This document shows positions 1 to 4,969 of a stretch of 12,544 nt of DNA, piece after piece (the first letter of the stretch is position 1; every line of letters starts with the position of its first letter). Source of the DNA: JAIRTY01 sp050257395 (GTDB lineage Bacteria; Actinomycetota; Actinomycetes; Streptosporangiales; Streptosporangiaceae). The position numbers and the translations under genes were made by a program. A model generated the notes under the pieces. That model was not told the DNA's origin and ran no database searches. It was given only the letters and a program-made list of their open reading frames with translations. The stretch is taken from the NCBI GenBank assembly GCA_050257395.1, contig JBLMWU010000170.1:1-12544 (forward strand). Reading direction: 5' to 3'.

Positions 1-20
1 ACGGCCCCGGGACAAGCGCG

Positions 21-231
21 GCGTCTGAAGGTGAAACCGCCGGCCAGGGCGGGGCCCGGCTTCAGAAAGTGGAGCCGCCCGGCAAGGGGGACCCGGTGCC
101 AGAAGGTGGTGCCGCCCGGCCAGGGTGGGCCCGGTGCCAGAAGGTGGTGCCGCCCGGCCAGGGCGGGCCCGGCGTCTGAAGGTGAAACCGCCGGCCAGGG
201 TGGGCCCGGCGTCAGAACGAGAAGCCGCCCG
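21..231. repeat. 37-38 bp tandem repeat array (five units plus the xdhC 3' end)
   Basis: Five head-to-tail units lie at 21-58, 59-95, 96-133, 134-171 and 172-208, with lengths 38, 37, 38, 38 and 37. A sixth, partial copy from 209 is the last codons and stop of the xdhC-like gene. Units 3 and 4 differ at one base, and units 1 and 5 are nearly identical. Read on the minus strand, each unit resembles the gene's terminal codons (Gly-Gly-Phe-x-Phe-stop). The stop TGA is changed to AGA in units 1 and 5 and to TGG in units 3 and 4. Unit 2 keeps a TGA. The array therefore looks like repeated duplication of the gene's 3' tail. Each unit has imperfect GC dyads (GCCCGGCC / GGGCGGGC type), so RNA structure is possible. 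There is no T-tract and there are no unique spacers. The array may continue left of the window. Confidence 0.85.
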
Positions 232-781
232 GCCGGCCGTTGCGGTCCGCGATCAGCCCGGCCAGCGTGGCCAGGGCGATCTCGGCTGGCGTGTGCGAGC
301 CGATGTTGAGCCCTACCGGCCGGTGGACCCGGGCGATCTCGGCCTCCGGCACGCCCAGCCCGGCCAGGGCGGGGACGTGCGGGGCGGGATGACGCGGATT
401 GCCGAGGATGCCGACCCACCGGGCCGGGCTGGCCAGCGCGGCCGCGAGCACCGGCCCGAGCTCCGGCCGGTGGTGGTCGGTCACGACCACGTCCGCGGTC
501 TCGTCCAGCTGCCCGTCCGCCGCGGTCAGGACGGTCACGGCCGGATCGGCGGGCAGGGCGCGGGCGGCGTCGGGCTCGATGAGGATGGCCCGGTAGCCGA
601 GGTCGGGACCGTACCGGAGCAGGAAGCCCGCCACCGGGGAGGCGAACACGGCGACCAGCGTGCGCTCGACCGCTGGCGCGGGCGCCAGCCCGTGCGCGAC
701 GTCGCAGGCCGGGTCGTGGGCCTGGTCGTGGGCAGGGACGGTGCTGGCGGCCGGGGCCGTGCGCTGGCCGGGAGTGCTCAT
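212..781 (-). CDS. XdhC-family protein, Rossmann domain only
   Basis: This 189-residue protein resembles the C-terminal Rossmann-like domain of XdhC/CoxI proteins, which help insert or sulfurate the molybdenum cofactor of xanthine dehydrogenase and related hydroxylases. The recognisable block runs from about residue 96 to 180: DVVVTDHH (97-104), RWVGILGNPR (121-130), then GLGVPEAEIARVHRPVGLNIGSHTPAEIA in outline (141-169), matching the family pattern of PVGL-x-IG followed by TP-x-EIA. Two things are odd. The N-terminal XdhC_CoxI domain of full-length members (usually well over 300 residues) is absent. The glycine loop expected near residues 45-51 reads FASPVAG and lacks the usual glycines. 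Residues 1-37 are Ala/His/Pro-rich and probably disordered. The ATG at 781 has no good Shine-Dalgarno, and no better in-frame start is visible. The gene is divergent from HK1, and no dehydrogenase subunit is in view. Function is inferred from the fold only. Confidence 0.8.
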   Translation of the reverse strand: MSTPGQRTAPAASTVPAHDQAHDPACDVAHGLAPAPAVERTLVAVFASPVAGFLLRYGPDLGYRAILIEPDAARALPADPAVTVLTAADGQLDETADVVVTDHHRPELGPVLAAALASPARWVGILGNPRHPAPHVPALAGLGVPEAEIARVHRPVGLNIGSHTPAEIALATLAGLIADRNGRPGGFSF

Positions 782-1012
782 GCTCCGAGCTTGCCACGGC
801 AGTGCGGGAGGGAGATACCCGGCCGGCGGTCCGGGCAGGGCTTTTCAGCGAAGAGTAGCTTGTAACCACGGAGCGTGACACACCCTGCGGGGGGAGCAGG
901 ATGTGAAGGCAGCGGCGGGTGCGGGCCCGCGGAGCGCCGGCCGGCCCGGGGATCCGGCCCGGCCCGGACGCCAGCAGCCCTGGCGGGGACCGGCCCGTGG
1001 CGGCGCGCGGCC
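782..1012. promoter_or_regulatory. Divergent spacer between xdhC-like gene and HK1
   Basis: This 231-bp non-coding spacer separates two divergent genes. On the plus strand an AT-richer patch at 841-866 holds a -10-like hexamer TAGCTT (856-861), followed at once by GTAAC (862-866) and GTGAC (875-879). Similar GTAAC/GTTAC elements precede HK2 and HK3. No convincing -35 was found. A Shine-Dalgarno-like GGAG (893-896) precedes an ATG (901-903) that is followed directly by TGA (904-906). The rest, to 1012, is GC-rich and featureless by eye. A promoter for the minus-strand gene could not be placed. Confidence 0.4.
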
Positions 1013-3766
1013 ATGAAGCACCGGTCGCTGGCGAGGCACGCGCTCATCATGGCGGGCGCGATCGTAGTGCTGGTCGGCGCTGCGGCCGCGGTGGCCGCGG
1101 TCGGCTTGTCCCGGTACCCGCGGGCTTACCGCGAAGGCGGGGTGGCGTGGAGCGCCGTGCTCCTCGGGCTGGCGGTGCTGATGATCGTGGTGTCGCTGCT
1201 GTGGCTGCACCGCGGGACGATCAGGCCCCTGCGCGGGACCACGGCCGCCATCCGCACGCTCAGCCGGGGGCAGCACGGGGTCCGGGCGCCGGTGTCGGGG
1301 TTCTCCGACTACCGGCAGCTGGCGGCCGCGGTCAACGAGGCTGCCGACGCGGCTGACCGCCGGCGGGCCGCGGAGGCGGAGCGGGACCGCCTGATGCGGA
1401 TGGCGCGGCAGACCGTGCAGCGCATCCGCGAGCACCTGCGGGTGGACGAGGTCCTGCGGGAAGCCAGGCTGGCGATCGAGCAGGAGCTCGACGCCGACGT
1501 CGCCTACCTGCATGTGATCGAGGACGGGCGGATCAGCCCGGCGCGCGGCCCGACGGCCGCGTGGCGGCTGCCCAGCGGTTTCCTCGAGAACATGCCGCAG
1601 GAGGCGCACACGGTGGTCATGGACCTGATGGCACGCCGGTCAAGCCTGGTGATCCAGGACGTCGCGGGACCCGAGGGGGAGTGGCTGCCGCCGCAGCTGC
1701 GCGAGCCGCTGCGTGCGGCCGGCATCGTCTCCCATCTGCTCACCCCGTTCGGGGACCGGTCTGAGCTGCTCGGCGTCATCGCGGCGGAGCGGATGCGGCC
1801 GGGGCACCCGTGGACCCCGGCGGAAGTCGAGGCGGTGGAGTGGATCGCCGGCGACCTGGCGCAGGGGCTGCGGCAGGCGCAAATGTACGAGGCCGAGAAC
1901 CGGCTGGTCGCCAAGCTGAAGGCGCTCGACCGGGCCAAGTCCGACTTCCTGGCCGCCGTGTCACACGAGCTGCGCACGCCGCTGACGAGCATCGCGGGCA
2001 GCGTCGAGCTGCTGGCTGAGGGGGATGCGGGCCCGCTCACCGGGCCGCAGAAGCACATGCTGGACGCCGCCGGCCGCAACACCGTCCGCCTCCAGCACCT
2101 CATCGAGGACCTGCTCACCCTGTCGAAGATCGAGACGGGCGCGTTCCGGGCGTCGATGCGCCCGGTGGACCTGGCCACGATCCTCACGGCCGGCACCGGC
2201 GCGTGGCGGCCGGAGGCCGACGGGAAAGGGGTGGCGCTGACCGTCGCGGCGTCGCCGGCCTGGGTGCCCGTGAACGGCGACCCGGTCCAGCTGGAACGGA
2301 TGCTGCTGAACGTGGTGTCGAACGCGGTGAAGTTCACCCCGGCCGGCGGCCGGGTCGCCGTCACCCTGTCGGAGCAGGACGGCAGCGCGGTGCTGCGGGT
2401 CACCGACACCGGCATCGGCATCCCCGAGGCCGAGCAGCCGGACCTCTCCAGCCGGTTCTTCCGGGCCTCGAACGCGGTGGCCCGGTCGATCCCCGGCACC
2501 GGCCTCGGCCTGACCATCGTCCGGTCGATCATGGCCAACCACGGCGGGCAGCTCGATGTGCGGTCGCGGGAAGGCCAGGGCACCACGGTGACCATCCGGC
2601 TGCCGCTCCGGCGGCCGGCTGGCCCGGATGCTCCGCCAGGGCCGGGCCGGGATGCGGACGATGACGGGGCGCCGCCCGCCGCCCCCAGGTTACGCATAGT
2701 TACCTTGAGTAGAGTATTTGTAACAAACCGTTACGCCAGGTGCGGGCAGGGGGCCACGGGTGAGCGCAACGGGAAGCGGCACGCCCGGCGAACCGGGCTC
2801 CGCGCGCGGCCAGCCGCAGCGCCTCCCCGGCTCCATGATGGTCCGGCTGCGGCTTGCCCTGGCCGTGTTCGTGCTGCTCATGGCCGCTGCCACGGCCCTG
2901 GTCGCGGTCGGGCTCAGCGAGCAGGCCAGCGCCACCCGCAGCGTGGTGCAGCGGCTGCAGCCGCTGGAGGTGACCACTTCCCAGATCCGCGCGGACTTCG
3001 CCGACACGCAGGCGGCGCTGCGCGCGTACGTGGAGACCCGGACGCCGCGGTTCCTCGGCTTCTACCGCAGCGCCCGGGTCAGCCTGGCACACGATCTCGC
3101 CGCCGCGGCTGCCCTGGCGACCGGCGCGTCCGTGACCGACCTGGAGATTCAGCGGCGGTCGGTGCGGACCTGGTTCGGCTACGCGGACCGGATGCTCGCC
3201 GCCAGCCCAGGCAGCCCTGCCGTGACCCGGCTGACCAACCGGGCCTATCCCGTTTCCCGCGTCTTCTACGAGGCGAACGACCGGATGCGGGCCAGGCTGC
3301 GCGCGCAGAGCCGGCTCCAGGTCAGCCAGGGCGAGGCCCGCCTCGACCGCTCCGTCGTGCTCGGCGGCCTGCTGGCCGGGCTCGCGGTGCTGGTGGCCGT
3401 CGCCGTGGAAGTGGGCACCGTGCGGAGCGTCGCGGTGCCGCTGCGCGGCCTGACCGTGGTGCTGCAGCGGCTCACCTCCGGCGACTACGGCGCCCGGGCG
3501 AGCGTGGCCGGCCCCGCCGAGACCCGGGAGGCGGCCGCGTCACTCAACGAACTGGCGGACGAGGCCAGCCGGCTGCGCGTCCAGGAGGCGGATCGCGGCC
3601 GGCTCACGGCCGTCGCGCGGGCGGCGGGCCTGCGCATCCGCGAGAACCTGCGGGCCGAGGACGTGCTGAACGAAGCGCGGGCGGTGATCGAGCAGGAGCT
3701 CGGCGGCGACACCGCCTACCTGCACCTGGTCGAGGACGGCCGGGTGGGCCCGCCGCTCGGGCATGA
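1013..3766 (+). CDS. Sensor histidine kinase HK1 (short-loop sensor, GAF, HisKA, HATPase_c); frame runs past the domain end
   Basis: Membrane sensor kinase that autophosphorylates a histidine for transfer to an unseen response regulator. Residues counted from ATG 1013: transmembrane helix about 11-31, a loop of only about 15 residues, second helix about 46-64, HAMP-like linker 65-120, GAF-like domain about 130-292, HisKA with SHELRTP (phospho-acceptor His318), N-box NVVSNAVKF (Asn437), G1 DTGIGIP (465-471), G2 GTGLGL (495-500), ending at LPL (530-532, base 2608). All catalytic boxes are intact. Unlike HK2 and HK3, it has no large extracytoplasmic sensor. The frame has no stop until 3764-3766, deep in HK2. 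The part after about 2609 resembles no kinase and is a different frame of HK2. In the +1 frame, 29 codons with almost only G/C third bases lead to TAG at 2697-2699, so the real end is probably 2699 after a frameshift or base error. ATG 1013 has no clear Shine-Dalgarno. GTG 875 would add an unlikely 46-residue leader. Confidence 0.8.
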   Translation: MKHRSLARHALIMAGAIVVLVGAAAAVAAVGLSRYPRAYREGGVAWSAVLLGLAVLMIVVSLLWLHRGTIRPLRGTTAAIRTLSRGQHGVRAPVSGFSDYRQLAAAVNEAADAADRRRAAEAERDRLMRMARQTVQRIREHLRVDEVLREARLAIEQELDADVAYLHVIEDGRISPARGPTAAWRLPSGFLENMPQEAHTVVMDLMARRSSLVIQDVAGPEGEWLPPQLREPLRAAGIVSHLLTPFGDRSELLGVIAAERMRPGHPWTPAEVEAVEWIAGDLAQGLRQAQMYEAENRLVAKLKALDRAKSDFLAAVSHELRTPLTSIAGSVELLAEGDAGPLTGPQKHMLDAAGRNTVRLQHLIEDLLTLSKIETGAFRASMRPVDLATILTAGTGAWRPEADGKGVALTVAASPAWVPVNGDPVQLERMLLNVVSNAVKFTPAGGRVAVTLSEQDGSAVLRVTDTGIGIPEAEQPDLSSRFFRASNAVARSIPGTGLGLTIVRSIMANHGGQLDVRSREGQGTTVTIRLPLRRPAGPDAPPGPGRDADDDGAPPAAPRLRIVTLSRVFVTNRYARCGQGATGERNGKRHARRTGLRARPAAAPPRLHDGPAAACPGRVRAAHGRCHGPGRGRAQRAGQRHPQRGAAAAAAGGDHFPDPRGLRRHAGGAARVRGDPDAAVPRLLPQRPGQPGTRSRRRGCPGDRRVRDRPGDSAAVGADLVRLRGPDARRQPRQPCRDPADQPGLSRFPRLLRGERPDAGQAARAEPAPGQPGRGPPRPLRRARRPAGRARGAGGRRRGSGHRAERRGAAARPDRGAAAAHLRRLRRPGERGRPRRDPGGGRVTQRTGGRGQPAARPGGGSRPAHGRRAGGGPAHPREPAGRGRAERSAGGDRAGARRRHRLPAPGRGRPGGPAARA
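2689..2734 (+). promoter_or_regulatory. Putative HK2 promoter/operator with four phased GTTAC/GTAAC boxes
   Basis: This is the most AT-rich stretch of the left half. It contains GTTAC at 2689-2693 and 2699-2703, GTAAC (inverted) at 2720-2724, and GTTAC at 2730-2734. Box starts are 10, 21 and 10 bp apart, placing them on about the same face of the helix. The last pair forms a perfect inverted repeat GTAAC-N5-GTTAC. A -10-like TAGAGT lies at 2710-2715 between the two pairs, with no good -35. HK2 starts at 2760. The arrangement suggests binding by a regulator with repeated half-sites, which is an inference. Confidence 0.5.
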
Positions 3767-4907
3767 GCGCGACTGGGTGCTGCCGCTGTCGTTCCTGGAC
3801 AATCTCGGTCCCGACTTCATCGAGATGATGCGCGGCCTGTACCCGCGGCACGGGGCCCTGGTGGTGCAGGACTTCCAGGGACCCGATGGTGCGCTGATAC
3901 CGCCCGAGTTCCGCCAGCCGATGATCGACGCGGGCCTTGTCTCCCAGGTGCTCGCCCCGTTCGGGGTCGGCCCCGAGATGCTGGGCTTCATCGTGCTGTC
4001 CCGGCGCACCCGCGGCCGCCCGTGGACCCCGGCCGAGGTGGACGCGGTGCAGTCCATCGCGACCGACCTCGGCCGCGGCCTGCAGCACGCCCGGGCGTAT
4101 GAGGCCGAGAACACGCTCGTGACCGAGCTGCGGGAGATCGACCGGATGAAGTCGGACTTCCTGGCCACGGTCTCCCACGAGCTGCGCACCCCGCTGACCA
4201 GCATCGCCGGGTTCGTCGAGCTGCTGCGTGACCGGGACGCGGGCCCGCTCAGCGAGACCCAGGCGGAGATGCTGGACACCATCCAGCGCAACACGGCCCG
4301 GCTGCGGCATCTCATCGAGGACGTGCTGACCCTCTCCAAGATCGAGTCGCGCGCGTTCAAGACGGCCATGCAGCCGGTCAACCTGGCCGAGGTCGCTGCC
4401 GCGGTGGTCGCGGCGCTGCGGCCGCAGGCGGACGCCCGCAAGCTCAGCCTCACGCTCACCGGCCCGGGCAGCCTGGTGGTGAGCGGCGACCCGGGCCAGC
4501 TGGACCGGATGCTGATCAACCTGCTGTCCAACGCGGTGAAGTTCACCCCGGCCGGCGGCCGGGTCGAGGTCAGCGTGGCCGGCGAGGCGGGCATGGCGGT
4601 GGTCACCGTCAGCGACACCGGCATCGGCATCCCCGACCGCGACCAGAAGGAGCTGTTCACCCGGTTCTTCCGGGGGTCGAACGCGACCGAGCTGTCGATC
4701 CCCGGCACCGGCCTGGGGCTGACCATCGTCCAGGCCATCATCGCCAACCACGGCGGCGACCTGAGTGTGCACTCCCGCCAGGGCGAGGGCACCACGGTGG
4801 TCGCCCGCATCCCGCTGCTGACGGCCCGCGGAGTGGCAACCGTCCCGACCCCGCCCGCCAGCCGGGACGGTCCGCCGCCGGGCGGGGATCTAACTCACCG
4901 TAGTTAG
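2760..4907 (+). CDS. Sensor histidine kinase HK2 (CHASE3-like extracytoplasmic region, HAMP, GAF, HisKA, HATPase_c)
   Basis: Complete 715-residue membrane sensor kinase. Layout: basic N-terminus, transmembrane helix about 30-51, helical extracytoplasmic region of about 145 residues (52-197) resembling a CHASE3-type four-helix sensor, second helix about 198-217, HAMP 218-270 (VAVPLRGL at 224-231), GAF-like domain about 285-445, HisKA with VSHELRTP (His473), N-box LINLLSNAVKF (Asn591), G1 DTGIGIP (619-625), F-box ELFTRFFR (631-638) and G2 GTGLGL (649-654). Every catalytic motif is present, so it should be active. GTG 2760 is preferred because AGGGGG (2748-2753) sits 6 nt upstream. ATG 2835 (residue 26) lacks such a site but starts nearer the first helix. 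It is a close paralogue of HK1 upstream and HK3 downstream, and cytoplasmic blocks are near-identical over short stretches. The kinase domain is followed by about 30 Pro/Gly-rich residues and a normal TAG stop inside an inverted repeat. The ligand and partner regulator are unknown. Confidence 0.92.
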   Translation: MSATGSGTPGEPGSARGQPQRLPGSMMVRLRLALAVFVLLMAAATALVAVGLSEQASATRSVVQRLQPLEVTTSQIRADFADTQAALRAYVETRTPRFLGFYRSARVSLAHDLAAAAALATGASVTDLEIQRRSVRTWFGYADRMLAASPGSPAVTRLTNRAYPVSRVFYEANDRMRARLRAQSRLQVSQGEARLDRSVVLGGLLAGLAVLVAVAVEVGTVRSVAVPLRGLTVVLQRLTSGDYGARASVAGPAETREAAASLNELADEASRLRVQEADRGRLTAVARAAGLRIRENLRAEDVLNEARAVIEQELGGDTAYLHLVEDGRVGPPLGHERDWVLPLSFLDNLGPDFIEMMRGLYPRHGALVVQDFQGPDGALIPPEFRQPMIDAGLVSQVLAPFGVGPEMLGFIVLSRRTRGRPWTPAEVDAVQSIATDLGRGLQHARAYEAENTLVTELREIDRMKSDFLATVSHELRTPLTSIAGFVELLRDRDAGPLSETQAEMLDTIQRNTARLRHLIEDVLTLSKIESRAFKTAMQPVNLAEVAAAVVAALRPQADARKLSLTLTGPGSLVVSGDPGQLDRMLINLLSNAVKFTPAGGRVEVSVAGEAGMAVVTVSDTGIGIPDRDQKELFTRFFRGSNATELSIPGTGLGLTIVQAIIANHGGDLSVHSRQGEGTTVVARIPLLTARGVATVPTPPASRDGPPPGGDLTHRS

Positions 4908-4934
4908 ACTGCACCGAAACGTACCCAGCGTTAC
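4889..4934 (+). promoter_or_regulatory. Inverted repeat and putative HK3 promoter at the HK2 stop
   Basis: A perfect inverted repeat TCTAACT-N6-AGTTAGA (4889-4908) contains the HK2 stop codon (4905-4907). It overlaps a -10-like TAGACT (4905-4910). GTACC (4921-4925) and GTTAC (4930-4934) follow, echoing the GTAAC..GTTAC pair before HK2. No clear -35 was found. The dyad could be an operator or, less likely given its AT-rich 7-bp arms and no T-run, a weak RNA hairpin. Only the symmetry is seen directly. The regulatory role is inferred. Confidence 0.4.
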
Positions 4935-4955
4935 CGATGAAGCCAGAGGAGGGCG

Positions 4956-4961
4956 AAGGAG
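4956..4961 (+). promoter_or_regulatory. Shine-Dalgarno fixing the HK3 start
   Basis: AAGGAG lies 8 nt before ATG 4970 (5 nt before the adjacent in-frame GTG 4967). The longer-frame ATG at 4937 has no such site, and its extra 11 residues (charged, Gly/Glu-rich) are simply the ribosome-binding region translated. This makes 4970 the most likely start. Confidence 0.75.
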
Positions 4962-4969
4962 ACGGCGTG

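Noticed and set aside
21..208. CRISPR array.
   Set aside because: Units are directly adjacent, with no unique spacers, and derive from the end of a coding gene.
125..865. Plus-strand 246-residue gene opposite the xdhC-like gene.
   Set aside because: Composition is low-complexity and the opposite strand encodes recognisable XdhC family sequence. The start lies inside the tandem repeat.
875..1012. GTG 875 as the HK1 start, adding 46 residues.
   Set aside because: The added segment is Gly/Pro/Arg-rich, lies in the putative promoter region next to the -10-like hexamer, and precedes a natural Met-Lys-His-Arg membrane-anchor start at 1013.
2760..3766. The long HK1-frame extension as a genuine C-terminal domain overlapping HK2.
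   Set aside because: It is a different frame of HK2, Arg/Gly/Ala/Pro-rich with no recognisable domain. Long open shadow frames are expected in such GC-rich DNA.
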